In this document: positions 7,929 through 17,193 of the stretch, piece by piece
How the letters are laid out: each line of letters starts with the position of its first letter
Numbering within the stretch: the first letter of the stretch is position 1
Origin: Mycolicibacterium rutilum
Lineage (GTDB): Bacteria; Actinomycetota; Actinomycetes; Mycobacteriales; Mycobacteriaceae
Direction of reading: 5' to 3'
DNA length: 64,000 nt
Assembly: GCF_900108565.1 (NCBI RefSeq)
Contig: NZ_LT629971.1
Span: 1,364,001 to 1,428,000, forward strand
Made by a program: the position numbers and the translations under genes
Notes under the pieces: generated by a model
Told to the model about the DNA's origin: nothing
Seen by the model: only the letters and a program-made list of their open reading frames with translations
The model's database searches: none

Positions 7929-9604
7929 TCAGTCGACACTGCGGACAGGTCGCGATTCTCGTCCGATTCGCGATCTGTGCGCAGTCTCGACGCGTCCGGG
8001 CGCAGCCAGTCCGGCAGCCATCGCGGCGGCGCGTCCGGCGCGCGGTTGAACACCCCGCCCGCCGGGTCGTCGACCTCACCGCCGGCCCGGACCAGGTCGA
8101 GTTCCGGGCGGTAGATCTGTCGAATCACCAACGCGCACAACCCGACCACCGCGATGTCGCGCAGCAACACCGTGATCGTGAACGGCTGCTCCGGCAGGCC
8201 CTTGTTCGCCTCGCCGTACAGGTAGAGCATCCGCGGCACCCACACCAGCGCGTCGATCGTCATCCACGCCAGCAGGATGCGCCGGTGCGGCAACGCCAGC
8301 ACCGCCAGCGGCACCAGCCACAGCGAGAACTGCGGGCTCCACACCTTGTTCGTCAGCAGGAACGCCGCGACCACCAGGAACGCGATCTGCGCGACCCGCG
8401 GCCGCTGTTTGGCCGTCAGCGCGATGTATCCGATGGCGATGCAACACGATACGAACAGGATCGCCGAGACCGTGTTCGTCACCGTCGGCGGCTGCCAGAA
8501 CCCCAGGTCGGGGTCGAACCCGCGCCATCCGGTGAACGACTTGATGACGTTGTAGATCGAATCCATGTCGTCGCCACGACGGGTGTTGAGCCGGAAGAAC
8601 TCCGACCACCCTCGCGGGAACAACACCATGATCGGCAGGTTGACCACCAGCCACGCGCCGAACGCCGCCGCCGCGGTCTTGCCGACCTCGCGCAGCTTGC
8701 CGGTGCGCACCGCCAGCACCGCCAACGGCGCCAGCAGCAACAGCGGATACAGCTTGGCGGCCACACCCAGACCGATCAGCGCTCCGGCCAGCACGGGTTT
8801 TCGGCGAGCCCAGGCCAGCAGCGCACCGGTCGCGAAAGCCGTTGCCAGCGCGTCGAAGTTGGTGAAGATCTGGAAGATGACGATCGGCGACGCCGCCACC
8901 AGCGCCGCGTCCCACACCCGTCGCGGACCGGCCAGTCGCGACGTCGCCCACACCGTGATCAGCCACGCCAGGGCCAACCCGAACGCGGCGATGTTGAAGA
9001 ACATCACCACCTCGGCGATGACCGGCACCGACACGAGCTTCGTCACCGCGGTGTAGGTCTTGGCCAACGACATCGACAGGTACTGGTAGATCCCGGTCAG
9101 CACCGGATACTCCATGTAGCGCACCGCGGTGTTGCCGTCGTACTGGATGTGCGGCTTGCCGGTGGCGTCCTTCTCCACCCAACTCGACTTGTACGGGAAC
9201 TTCCCGAGATTGAGCAGTTCGGCGGTGTACAGCGGCACCGTGTCCGAGTAGCACAGCTGGAAGTAGGCGCGCTGGTTCTCCCAGTTGCCCACCCGCTGAT
9301 CGGCCGGGCCGGTGCCGGTGCTCTGCAGGCACGCCGCCTTCGTCGAGTAGCCCAGCGCCAGGAACACCAGCGCGATGATCAGCATCACCCGCAGCGGCGT
9401 CAGGAACCGCTGCCTGCCGATCAACGCGTGCTTGCCGACCGGCCCGCCCACGACATCCGACAGCGCCGACCCGATGGTGTCGGTGCGGCTGGGCAGGTCA
9501 CGGTTGCCGAAGCTGCGCCGGTCCTCTACGAGAGGAGCAGGCGAAACGAACTGCGGCGTAGCCGGTTTCGGCTCGCCGTGCTCCTCGCCCCCCACCTCGG
9601 TCAC
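7925..9604 (-). CDS. GT-C / GT87-type polyprenyl-phosphate-dependent glycosyltransferase (Rv0051-like)
   Basis: A 559-residue multi-pass membrane protein. I chose GTG 9604 because it overlaps the ponA1 stop as GTGA and gives the length of the M. tuberculosis Rv0051 product (about 560 residues); the longer frame runs back into ponA1. After a cytoplasmic N-terminus of about 60 residues come roughly ten hydrophobic segments (first near LRVMLIIALVFLALGYS, about 75-92). A Pro/charged extracytoplasmic loop (CLQSTGTGPADQR, YGNTAV, MEYPVLTG) is followed by the DUF2029-like LIGLGVAAKLYPLLLLAPL segment. This GT-C group uses lipid-linked sugars outside the membrane; the exact acceptor is not known. Translational coupling to ponA1 suggests a cell-envelope role. 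Confidence 0.85.
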   Translation of the reverse strand: MTEVGGEEHGEPKPATPQFVSPAPLVEDRRSFGNRDLPSRTDTIGSALSDVVGGPVGKHALIGRQRFLTPLRVMLIIALVFLALGYSTKAACLQSTGTGPADQRVGNWENQRAYFQLCYSDTVPLYTAELLNLGKFPYKSSWVEKDATGKPHIQYDGNTAVRYMEYPVLTGIYQYLSMSLAKTYTAVTKLVSVPVIAEVVMFFNIAAFGLALAWLITVWATSRLAGPRRVWDAALVAASPIVIFQIFTNFDALATAFATGALLAWARRKPVLAGALIGLGVAAKLYPLLLLAPLAVLAVRTGKLREVGKTAAAAFGAWLVVNLPIMVLFPRGWSEFFRLNTRRGDDMDSIYNVIKSFTGWRGFDPDLGFWQPPTVTNTVSAILFVSCCIAIGYIALTAKQRPRVAQIAFLVVAAFLLTNKVWSPQFSLWLVPLAVLALPHRRILLAWMTIDALVWVPRMLYLYGEANKGLPEQPFTITVLLRDIAVVGLCALVIRQIYRPELDLVRAGGEVDDPAGGVFNRAPDAPPRWLPDWLRPDASRLRTDRESDENRDLSAVSTD

Positions 9605-12156
9605 GGGGGCGGCGGCGGGGCGCCGGGCGCCAGCGGCGCCGGGGCACCGACCGGTCCGGGCGCCGGACCGGGAACGGGAGCGCCCGGTGGCGGCGGCGGA
9701 GCGACGGGAACCGTGGTCGGCGGGCCCCACGGGATCGTGATGCCCGGCGCGACCTCGATGGTCGGCTGGATGACCGTCTGCGACGGCGTCGGCGGCGCAT
9801 CGGTCGGCGTCGTCGGTTGCGGCGGTGGCGGCGGGGCCTGCGGCACACCCGCGTAGCCACCGATCTCCTCAGGCTTGGGGAACGTCTCCTCGTCGGTGCC
9901 CTCCAGCGCGCCGTCCATCGTGGCCTTCCAGATGTCCGACGGCAGACCCGACCCGTAAACCGGTGAGCCCCACTTGTTCTCCAGCGGCTTCGTGCCGTCG
10001 GTGGTGCCCACCCACACCGCGGTCGACAGCGACGGGGTGTAGCCGACCATCCACGCGTCGCGGTTGTTGTCGGTGTCGCCGAGCTGGTTGGTGCCGGTCT
10101 TGGCGGCCGAGGGCCGGCCACCGGCCAGGGCGTGGCCGTTGGAGTAGGCGGCGATCGGCTGCATCGCGGAGGTCACGTTGTCGGCGACCTTCTTGTCGAT
10201 GCGCTGCTCACCCGAGTTGTCCTGCTGCGACGCGTCGAAGAGCACCTCGCCCTCGGAGTTGACGACCTTCTGCACGAAGTGCGGCTTGTGGTACACCCCC
10301 GACGCCGCCAGCGTCGCGTACGCCGAGGCCATGTCGATGACGCGGGACTGGTACTGCCCCAGCACGATTCCGTTGTTCGGCGGTCCGCCCTGCCCGTCTT
10401 CGGACAGCGTGTGCTCGACACCGGGGAAGCTCTCGGCGATACCGGCCTGGTGCGCAGCCTCGGCGACGTCCTCGGGCCCGTTCTTGAGCTTGAGCATCAG
10501 CCGGTAGTAGCTGGTGTTCAGCGACCGCTTCAAAGCCTCGGCGATGTTGCAGGTGCCGCAGCTGTTGCCCTCGACGTTGGAGATCTTGATCCCGTTGACC
10601 TCCAGCGGGGAGCTGTCGACCTGATAGCCCAGGCCCATCCCCTGCTGCAGCGCCGCCACCAACGCGAACACCTTGAACGACGAGCCCGTCGGCAGGCCCG
10701 CCTGCGCGAAGTCGAAACCGTTGGCGTCGGTGCCGCCGTAGTACGCCTTCACCCCGCCGGTGCGCGGATCGATCGACACGATCGCGGTGCGCATGTCGGG
10801 GTCCTGGCCCTCCAGGTACTCCGAGGCGGCCTCCTCCGCGGCGGCCTGGGCCTTCGGGTCGATCGTCGTGGTGATCTGCAGACCCTCGGTGTTCAGCGAC
10901 TGCTCGTTGATGTTGAACAGCTCGAGCAGTTCCTTCTGCACCTGCCGCTCGATGAGCCCGTTGGGTCCGGTGGTCTGGTTCTGCGTGCGCGCGAGGTCGG
11001 GCGGGACGGTCGCCGGGAACACCTGCGCGGCGCGTTCCTCCGGCGACAGCGCACCGATCTCGACCATGCCGTCGAGCACCCAGTTCCACCGTGCCGTCGC
11101 GCCTTCGAGGTTGACCGCCGGGTCCAGCCCCGACGGCCGCTGGATCAGCGCGGCCAACAGGGCGCCCTCGGCGACGTTGAGTTCCTCGACCGGCTTGTTG
11201 AAGTACGCCTTGGCCGCCGCGGCGACACCGTAGGAGCCCCGACCGAAATAGATGATGTTCAGGTAGGACTGCATCACCTGGTCTTTGGACCATTCGCCGG
11301 ACATCTTCGTCGAGATGACGAGTTCCTTGGCTTTGCGGATCAGCCCGCCGACGCCGGCCCGCTCGGAGCCGACCAGCGCGTTCTTGACGTACTGCTGGGT
11401 GATCGTCGACCCGCCCTGCACGTCACCGCCGAACAGGTTGTTCTTCATCGCCCTCGCGAAGCCGGTGAACGAGAAGCCCGGGTTCGAGTAGAAGTCGCGG
11501 TCCTCGGCCGCCATCACCGCGTTGCGCACCTGCACCGGGATCTGGTCGATGTTGACGTCGACCCGGTTGCCTTCCGGCGGAACGATTTTCGCGAGCTCGC
11601 TGCCGTCGCTGGCCAGGATCGTGGACACCTGGTTCGTGCGGATGTCGCCGGGCTTGGGCACGTCGACGATCAGGTAGGCCATGCCGAACGTGATGATCGG
11701 CAGCACGATGAACACCGCGGCCATCGCGATCGCGCCGCGCCGCACCCACTTCCAGTTGATCTGCTTGGGCAGCCCGCGGCGCGGACCGGACGGGCCGCCT
11801 CCGGAGGATCCCCCGCCGCCGGGTGGGCGTCGCGGCGGTGGCGGCGGTCCGGGAGGCGGCGGCTTGGGCGCCGGGGTGCCGTCGAGCGCGGCCTTGACGA
11901 CGTCGACGGGGTCGCGCAGGTGCGGCGGCCTGGCCTCACGCACCGGCGGGAGCACGGCGGTGTGGCGGTCGTCGGGTGGCACCGGCCGCTGCGGTGGGCG
12001 GCCCTGCCCGGCCGGGCGCTGCTGGGGCGCGTCGGCGGCCGGCCGGTGCCTGCCACCGCCGTCGCCGGTCCTGGGTCGCGGCGCGCTCACGCCATCAGCC
12101 TCGCGTCCGGAACGGACCTCGTTGACTGACCGGTCGTGGCGCCCTTCGCTATTCAC
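9601..12156 (-). CDS. ponA1: Bifunctional class A penicillin-binding protein PonA1
   Basis: About 851 residues from GTG 12156, which overlaps the upstream DUF5318 stop; GTG 12090 (829 residues) and ATG 12171 are alternatives. A Pro-rich cytoplasmic tail is followed by one membrane helix (AMAAVFIVLPIITFGMAYLIV). The GT51 transglycosylase has the catalytic Glu in EDRDFYSNPGF (Asn where many families have His), plus GGSTITQQYVKN. The transpeptidase has TGSSFK (SxxK), SLN and KTGTN motifs. The long extracellular Pro-rich tail (last about 85 residues) resembles the M. tuberculosis PonA1 tail. It polymerises and cross-links peptidoglycan at the poles. It sits in an operon DUF5318-ponA1-GT87. Confidence 0.95.
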   Translation of the reverse strand: MNSEGRHDRSVNEVRSGREADGVSAPRPRTGDGGGRHRPAADAPQQRPAGQGRPPQRPVPPDDRHTAVLPPVREARPPHLRDPVDVVKAALDGTPAPKPPPPGPPPPPRRPPGGGGSSGGGPSGPRRGLPKQINWKWVRRGAIAMAAVFIVLPIITFGMAYLIVDVPKPGDIRTNQVSTILASDGSELAKIVPPEGNRVDVNIDQIPVQVRNAVMAAEDRDFYSNPGFSFTGFARAMKNNLFGGDVQGGSTITQQYVKNALVGSERAGVGGLIRKAKELVISTKMSGEWSKDQVMQSYLNIIYFGRGSYGVAAAAKAYFNKPVEELNVAEGALLAALIQRPSGLDPAVNLEGATARWNWVLDGMVEIGALSPEERAAQVFPATVPPDLARTQNQTTGPNGLIERQVQKELLELFNINEQSLNTEGLQITTTIDPKAQAAAEEAASEYLEGQDPDMRTAIVSIDPRTGGVKAYYGGTDANGFDFAQAGLPTGSSFKVFALVAALQQGMGLGYQVDSSPLEVNGIKISNVEGNSCGTCNIAEALKRSLNTSYYRLMLKLKNGPEDVAEAAHQAGIAESFPGVEHTLSEDGQGGPPNNGIVLGQYQSRVIDMASAYATLAASGVYHKPHFVQKVVNSEGEVLFDASQQDNSGEQRIDKKVADNVTSAMQPIAAYSNGHALAGGRPSAAKTGTNQLGDTDNNRDAWMVGYTPSLSTAVWVGTTDGTKPLENKWGSPVYGSGLPSDIWKATMDGALEGTDEETFPKPEEIGGYAGVPQAPPPPPQPTTPTDAPPTPSQTVIQPTIEVAPGITIPWGPPTTVPVAPPPPPGAPVPGPAPGPVGAPAPLAPGAPPPPP

Positions 12157-12574
12157 TGGCCGTGCGCGCACGGTTGCGCGCCGTTCGAGTGCCGCGCGAA
12201 CCCCCGGTCGGAGGGACCGCGCCGAGCACGTACGACTTGACCAGATGATTCCAGCTGCAGGTCCGGCATACCTCCACCACGTGTACTGAGAATTCGTCGT
12301 ATCGGGACGCCAGCAGGACCAGCTCCTCTGCGGTCCGCGCGGAACCCGACACCGGGCCTAGATGATCGCCGAACACCCACGACACCAGCGTGAGCTGTTC
12401 CTTGCGGCAGATCGGACACATCACCGAACTCTGCTTGCCGTGGAACTTGGCGGCGCGCAGCAGGTAGGGATTGGCGTCGCAGACCTCCGAGACGCCGGTG
12501 CGGCCGGAATAGACCTCGGCCAGCAGGGACCGCCGCCGGAGCGCGTAGTCCACCACCTGTCGCTGCAATCGCAC
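12149..12574 (-). CDS. DUF5318 protein (Rv0049-like)
   Basis: A 141-residue protein starting at GTG 12574 (VRLQRQVVDYALRRRSLLAEVYSGRTG), close to the M. tuberculosis Rv0049 length. TACTCT at 12582-12587 lies 7 nt before the start, so the mRNA is probably leaderless. Two CxxC pairs (CDANPYLL then CPICRKEQ, and CRTCSW) look like a zinc ribbon. No membrane segment is present. It is the first gene of the ponA1 operon and overlaps the ponA1 start. The function is unknown; a regulatory or assembly role in wall synthesis is only a guess from context. Confidence 0.85.
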   Translation of the reverse strand: MRLQRQVVDYALRRRSLLAEVYSGRTGVSEVCDANPYLLRAAKFHGKQSSVMCPICRKEQLTLVSWVFGDHLGPVSGSARTAEELVLLASRYDEFSVHVVEVCRTCSWNHLVKSYVLGAVPPTGGSRGTRTARNRARTASE

Positions 12575-12581
12575 GAAGACC

Positions 12582-12587
12582 AGAGTA
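12582..12587 (-). promoter_or_regulatory. -10 element of the DUF5318-ponA1 operon
   Basis: On the minus strand TACTCT lies 7 nt before GTG 12574, with no ribosome site between, so a leaderless transcript is likely. Confidence 0.45.
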
Positions 12588-12683
12588 CGTCGGCGATCCG
12601 ACTGCGGAGGCGTGACGGCCCCGCGAACGCCGTCTCTAAGGTGTTTGAACTGGACATCCGACGGACCGACCCCTGGAGAACCG

Positions 12684-13529
12684 ATGCTGGACGGGCGCGA
12701 CTTCGCCCTCGACGGCGGACCGACCGGCGAGCACACCAGCCGCTTCGTCCGCGACCTGCCCGACAACTGGTGCTTCAGCGGCCGCGCGTTCGGCGGCTAC
12801 ACCTCGGCGCTCGCGCTGGCCGCGGTGTTCGAGCACAGCGGGCGCGCCGCGGCGGCGTCGCTGTCGGTGACGTTCGTCGAGGCCGGCACACCGGGTCCGC
12901 TCGAGATCGACGTGCGCACGGTGCGCGGCGGCCGCTCCGCCGCGGCGTACGAGGCCACGCTCAGCCAGGCCGGCCGCACGATCCTGTTCGCCGGCAGCTG
13001 GCTGTCCGACGGTTGGCTGGGACCGCCGTCGGTGGACGCGCCGGTTCCGTTCGAGCGCTACGGCACCCCGACCGCCGAGTTGCCCGACCCGGAGTCCTGC
13101 CCGTCGCTGGAGTGGATCGCGCAGACCTACCCGTCGCTGCGGTTCGCCCACCGGCGCGGCGTCGACTATCCGTCCGGGATCGGCGAGTTCGGCCGCCACC
13201 ATCCGGAGGTCGCGCTGTGGGTCGCCACCGACGTCGGCACCGGCGGCGACGAACCGCTGCCCCATCCGCAGGTCGCCGACGTGCTGCACGCCGACGCCCA
13301 CCTCTTCGACGCACCCGGCAAGGTATCCGGCTTCGTCGACGCGTGGCTGCTCAGCCTCGACCTGAACCTGGTGTGGCAGCCCGGGGCGCATCTGCTGCCG
13401 TCGACGTCCTGGCGTCTCCTGGAAGCGCGCGGCTCGGTGACCAGCGGCGCCTGCACCGCCTACGGCTCGCTGCGCGGGCCCGACGGATCCCTGCTCGCCG
13501 TGCTGACGTCACAGGGTCTCATTCGCTGA
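12684..13529 (+). CDS. TesB-like acyl-CoA thioesterase (double hotdog)
   Basis: A 281-residue protein. ATG 12684 is chosen because GGAG lies 8 nt upstream; the frame extends 24 codons further but without a ribosome site. The N-terminal half contains the hotdog helix NWCFSGRAFGGYTSALALAAV, and the C-terminal half contains the second hotdog with WQPGAHLLPSTSW and GACTAYGSLRGPDGSLLAVLTSQGL. This is the layout of the acyl-CoA thioesterase II-like family that hydrolyses fatty acyl-CoA. Substrate chain length cannot be read. It is divergent from the DUF5318-ponA1 operon, and the next gene starts 23 nt after its stop. Confidence 0.8.
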   Translation: MLDGRDFALDGGPTGEHTSRFVRDLPDNWCFSGRAFGGYTSALALAAVFEHSGRAAAASLSVTFVEAGTPGPLEIDVRTVRGGRSAAAYEATLSQAGRTILFAGSWLSDGWLGPPSVDAPVPFERYGTPTAELPDPESCPSLEWIAQTYPSLRFAHRRGVDYPSGIGEFGRHHPEVALWVATDVGTGGDEPLPHPQVADVLHADAHLFDAPGKVSGFVDAWLLSLDLNLVWQPGAHLLPSTSWRLLEARGSVTSGACTAYGSLRGPDGSLLAVLTSQGLIR

Positions 13530-13539
13530 TCTTTGCTTC

Positions 13540-13545
13540 TACGAT
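13540..13545 (+). promoter_or_regulatory. -10 element TACGAT (leaderless)
   Basis: TACGAT ends 7 nt before the GTG at 13553, and there is no Shine-Dalgarno site. Confidence 0.45.
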
Positions 13546-13552
13546 CATCGTC

Positions 13553-14407
13553 GTGGCAACACGGCAGACGACCGGGACGCGGGCGAAAGACAGCGACCGC
13601 AACGACACGTGCCAGATCCTCGACAGCGCGCTGAGCGAGGGTCAGCTGTCGATGGCCGAGCACGGTGAGCGGGTCAAGGCGGCCACCACCGCGACGACGC
13701 TCGGCGACCTGCAGGCCCTGGTCGCCGACCTGCAGACCAACAACGCGCCCGTCCAACTACCGACGCTGCGCAAGCCCCGCAAGATGCCCGCGATGCGCAA
13801 TGGCTGGGGCCTGCGGGTCGCGATGGCCGCCGTCCTCGTGGTGTTCGGCATCGCGGTCGGCTGGGGTCTGTACGGCAATACGCCGTCGCCGCTGAACTTC
13901 ACCTCCGACCCGGGCGCCAAGTCCGACGGCGTGACGCCGGTGGTGCTGACCCCGCCGCGGCAGCTGCACTCGCTGGGCGGTCTGACCGGTCTGTTCGAGC
14001 AGATGAAGAAGCGCTTCGGCGACACCACCGGCTACCGGCTCGTCATCTACCCCGACTACGCGTCGCTGACCCGGCCCGACCCGACCGAGGAGCGGCGCGA
14101 GCTGAACTACACCTACCGCGGCGGCTGGGACGACCCGTCGACGAGTTCGAAGACCAGCGATGTGGCTGCCGATCTGGGCAAGTTCGACATGAAGGCCGTC
14201 GTCGGCGTGCTGCGCGGCGCACCGGAAACCCTCGGCATCAACCCGGCCGACGTCACGAATACCTATCTGAGCATCGATCCCGCCGACGATCCGACCGATC
14301 CCACCGCGCTGTCCATCGACATCTACGTCTCCAACGACTATGGCAGCGGCTCGATCGAGCTGGCCGCCGACGGCAGCGAGAAGGCAATTCGCTACCCCGA
14401 CAGCTGA
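13553..14407 (+). CDS. DUF1707 membrane protein (Rv0048c-like)
   Basis: A 284-residue protein from GTG 13553, with TACGAT 7 nt upstream. A much longer overlapping frame is a shadow of the thioesterase region. Residues about 8-62 (RAKDSDRNDTCQILDSALSEGQLSMAEHGERV) are a DUF1707 domain, a small helical module at the N-terminus of many actinobacterial membrane proteins. One membrane helix (GWGLRVAMAAVLVVFGIAVGWGLYG, about 82-106) is followed by an extracytoplasmic domain of about 175 residues with alternating strands. The orientation suggests an intracellular DUF1707 domain and an outside sensor or binding domain. Function unknown. Confidence 0.8.
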   Translation: MATRQTTGTRAKDSDRNDTCQILDSALSEGQLSMAEHGERVKAATTATTLGDLQALVADLQTNNAPVQLPTLRKPRKMPAMRNGWGLRVAMAAVLVVFGIAVGWGLYGNTPSPLNFTSDPGAKSDGVTPVVLTPPRQLHSLGGLTGLFEQMKKRFGDTTGYRLVIYPDYASLTRPDPTEERRELNYTYRGGWDDPSTSSKTSDVAADLGKFDMKAVVGVLRGAPETLGINPADVTNTYLSIDPADDPTDPTALSIDIYVSNDYGSGSIELAADGSEKAIRYPDS

Positions 14408-14448
14408 CCGCGGGCGTTCCCGCCGTCGTCACCCTTTGTTCGCGCCGA

Positions 14449-14468
14449 ATATATCGGGGCGATACTAT
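14449..14468. promoter_or_regulatory. Inverted repeat, candidate PadR operator
   Basis: ATATATCG-GGG-CGATACTAT is an imperfect inverted repeat 61-80 nt before the PadR gene. It overlaps a possible -10 (TACTAT), a typical position for PadR autorepression. Confidence 0.4.
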
Positions 14469-14528
14469 GGTGCGAGGTGTTGGACCGCCGTAACGGACGA
14501 GCTGGGATTTCAGGAGGAGGTGCCCGCG

Positions 14529-15083
14529 ATGCTGGAACTGGCCATCCTGGGGCTCCTGCTGGAATCGCCCATGCACGGCTACGAGCTGCGTAAGCGTCTG
14601 ACGGGGTTGCTGGGCGCCTTCCGGGCGTTCTCGTACGGCTCGCTGTACCCCGCGCTGCGGCGGATGCAGGCCGACGGGCTCATCGTCGAGGACGCCGCGC
14701 CGGATGGCACACCCAAGATGCGCCGGGCGCGCCGCGTCTACCAGCTCACCGAGAAGGGCAAGCAGCGCTTCTCCGAGCTGGTCGCCGACACCGGCCCACA
14801 GAACTTCTCCGACGACGGGTTCGGCGTCCATCTCGCCTTCTTCAACCGCACCCCGGCCGAGGCCCGGATGCGGATCTTGGAGGGGCGTCGTCGTCAGGTA
14901 GAGGAACGCCGTGAAGGTCTGCGTGAAGCCGTTGCGCGGGCCAGCAGCTCGATCGACCGGTATACCCGGCAGCTACATCAGCTCGGGTTGGAGTCCAGCG
15001 AGCGTGAAGTCAAGTGGCTCAACGAGTTGATTGCGGCGGAACGTCTGGGGCAAGGAAGCCCGGACAGCTCAGTGCAGCCGTAG
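14529..15083 (+). CDS. PadR-family transcriptional regulator (Rv0047c-like)
   Basis: A 184-residue protein starting at ATG 14529 after AGGAGGAGGTG. Residues about 1-80 form the PadR winged helix (MLELAILGLLLESPMHGYEL, then AFSYGSLYPALRRMQADGLI, then RVYQLTEKGKQRF). Residues about 110-175 form a dimerising coiled-coil (RRRQVEERREGLREAVARAS onward). PadR proteins are usually small-molecule-responsive repressors. It lies 36 nt upstream of ino1 in the same direction, as in M. tuberculosis, so it may control inositol synthesis. An inverted repeat overlaps its promoter. Confidence 0.9.
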   Translation: MLELAILGLLLESPMHGYELRKRLTGLLGAFRAFSYGSLYPALRRMQADGLIVEDAAPDGTPKMRRARRVYQLTEKGKQRFSELVADTGPQNFSDDGFGVHLAFFNRTPAEARMRILEGRRRQVEERREGLREAVARASSSIDRYTRQLHQLGLESSEREVKWLNELIAAERLGQGSPDSSVQP

Positions 15084-15119
15084 GAATACCGAACCAAAGC
15101 TAAGAAGGGACAAGTCGTC

Positions 15120-16196
15120 ATGGCATCAAACGGAGAGGTGCGGGTCGCGATTGTCGGCGTGGGCAACTGCGCGTCGTCGCTCGTACAGGGCGTGCAGTAC
15201 TACCACGACGCCGACGAGACGGCCACTGTGCCCGGTCTGATGCATGTCCGGCTCGGCCCGTACCACGTGCGCGACGTCAAGTTCGTCGCCGCGTTCGACG
15301 TCGACGCCAAGAAGGTGGGCTTCGACCTGTCCGAGGCGATCTTCGCGTCGGAGAACAACACCATCAAGATCGCTGACGTGCCGCCGCTCAACGTGACCGT
15401 GCAGCGCGGCCCCACGCTCGACGGCATCGGCAAGTACTACGCCGACACCATCGAGGTGTCCGACTCCGATCCCGTCGACGTGGTCAAGGCGCTCAAGGAC
15501 GCCGAGGTCGACGTGCTGGTGTCCTACCTGCCCGTCGGCTCGGAAGAGGCCGACAAGTTCTACGCGCAGTGCGCGATCGACGCCGGCGTGGCGTTCGTCA
15601 ACGCGCTGCCGGTGTTCATCGCCTCCGACCCGGAGTGGGCCAAGAAGTTCACCGACGCCGGTGTGCCGATCGTCGGCGACGACATCAAGAGCCAGATCGG
15701 CGCGACGATCACCCACCGCGTGATGGCCAAGCTGTTCGAGGACCGCGGTGTGCAGCTGGACCGCACCATGCAGCTCAACGTCGGCGGCAACATGGACTTC
15801 CTCAACATGCTCGAGCGTGAGCGCCTGGAGTCCAAGAAGATCTCCAAGACGCAGGCCGTGACCTCCAACCTGCAGCGCGAGTTCAAGACCAAGGACGTGC
15901 ACATCGGCCCGTCCGATCACGTCGGCTGGCTCGACGACCGCAAGTGGGCCTACGTGCGGCTCGAGGGCCGCGCGTTCGGCGACGTGCCGCTGAACCTGGA
16001 GTACAAGCTCGAGGTGTGGGACTCGCCGAACTCCGCGGGCGTCATCATCGACGCGGTGCGTGCGGCCAAGATCGCGCTCGACCGCGGTATCGGCGGTCCG
16101 GTCGAGGCGGCCTCGGCCTACCTGATGAAGAGCCCGCCGAAGCAGCTGCCCGACGATGTCGCGCGGGCGCAGCTGGAAACCTTCATCGAGGGCTGA
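15120..16196 (+). CDS. ino1: Inositol-3-phosphate synthase
   Basis: A 358-residue enzyme converting glucose-6-phosphate to 1D-myo-inositol-3-phosphate with NAD as redox catalyst. The product feeds mycothiol, phosphatidylinositol, PIMs and LAM. The Rossmann motif is GVGNCASS (13-20). [37 protein letters not shown] and [11 protein letters not shown] are characteristic. AAGAAGGGA precedes the ATG. It is probably co-transcribed with the PadR gene, 36 nt away. Confidence 0.97.
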   Translation: MASNGEVRVAIVGVGNCASSLVQGVQYYHDADETATVPGLMHVRLGPYHVRDVKFVAAFDVDAKKVGFDLSEAIFASENNTIKIADVPPLNVTVQRGPTLDGIGKYYADTIEVSDSDPVDVVKALKDAEVDVLVSYLPVGSEEADKFYAQCAIDAGVAFVNALPVFIASDPEWAKKFTDAGVPIVGDDIKSQIGATITHRVMAKLFEDRGVQLDRTMQLNVGGNMDFLNMLERERLESKKISKTQAVTSNLQREFKTKDVHIGPSDHVGWLDDRKWAYVRLEGRAFGDVPLNLEYKLEVWDSPNSAGVIIDAVRAAKIALDRGIGGPVEAASAYLMKSPPKQLPDDVARAQLETFIEG

Positions 16197-16289
16197 CCCC
16201 CTACTCGTCGCCGAAACCGACGCTTTGGTCGATTCGCGCCCGCGCGATCCGCCATTTCGTCGGTCTCGGCGACACGGTTAGATGATTTC

Positions 16290-17189
16290 GTGACCGATAT
16301 TTCTGCCGACGACGAACTGGCCACCCTCGACGAGTTCATCTTCCTCGAGGAGAACGCCCGCCAGGCCGGCGTCGCGACGGTGCCCCCCGCCCGGCGCATC
16401 GACCGCGGTGCGATCAGCGCGCTGCAGTACGGCGACGCCGCGCCGCGGGTCGTGTTCCTGCACGGCGGCGGGCAGAACGCGCACACCTGGGACACCGTGA
16501 TCGTCGGGCTGGGCGAGCCGGCGCTGGCGGTCGACCTGCCCGGGCACGGACGGTCGGCCTGGCGCGAGGACGGCGATTACGGACCCAAGCGCAACGCCGT
16601 CGAGGTCGAACCCGTCATCCGCGAACTCGCCTCGGACGCCGATCTGGTGGTGGGCATGTCGCTGGGCGGGCTCACCGCGATGCGCATCGCGGTGTCCGTG
16701 CCGGAGCTGGTGCGCCGGCTCGTGATGGTCGACGTGACACCGTCGGCGCCCGAGCGGCACACCCAGATGACCGAGGCGCAGAAGGGCACCGTCGCGCTGG
16801 TGCAGGGCGACCGGACGTTCCCGTCGTTCGACGCGATGCTCGAGAAGACGACCGCGGCGGCGCCGCACCGGGACCGGGAGTCGTTGCGCCGCGGCGTGTT
16901 CCACAATGCCAAGCGCCTCGAGGACGGCACCTGGACGTGGCGTTACGACGAGATGCGCAAGGGCGAGGGGTTCGAGGGTCTGTGGGACGACGTGCCCCGG
17001 CTGACCGTGCCGACGACGTTGGTCCGCGGCGCCAACTCGTTCTTCGTCAACGACGATGACGCCGCCGAATTCGCCCGCACGGCACCGGGGTTCAAAGACG
17101 TGCAGATCGTCGCCGACAGTGGGCACTCGGTGCAGAGTGATCAGCCGCGCAAGCTAATCGAGATCCTGCGCGCCGTGTTGGCGGGATAG
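16290..17189 (+). CDS. Alpha/beta hydrolase (Rv0045c-like esterase)
   Basis: A 299-residue protein, the size of M. tuberculosis Rv0045c (298 residues). It starts at GTG 16290 without a Shine-Dalgarno site. Oxyanion-loop HGGGQ (58-62), nucleophile elbow GMSLGG with Ser124, an acidic residue in NSFFVNDDD, and the catalytic His in DSGHSVQ are all present, so it should be an active serine esterase. The Rv0045c homologue is described as an ester hydrolase for short or ether-type chains. The physiological substrate is unknown. It converges with the secreted zincin gene, 4 nt away. Confidence 0.88.
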   Translation: MTDISADDELATLDEFIFLEENARQAGVATVPPARRIDRGAISALQYGDAAPRVVFLHGGGQNAHTWDTVIVGLGEPALAVDLPGHGRSAWREDGDYGPKRNAVEVEPVIRELASDADLVVGMSLGGLTAMRIAVSVPELVRRLVMVDVTPSAPERHTQMTEAQKGTVALVQGDRTFPSFDAMLEKTTAAAPHRDRESLRRGVFHNAKRLEDGTWTWRYDEMRKGEGFEGLWDDVPRLTVPTTLVRGANSFFVNDDDAAEFARTAPGFKDVQIVADSGHSVQSDQPRKLIEILRAVLAG

Positions 17190-17193
17190 TCCG

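Noticed and set aside
12362..14407. A 681-codon open frame on the + strand
   Set aside because: Only its last 284 codons (from 13553) are protein-like; the rest is a GC-driven shadow of the thioesterase gene in another frame.
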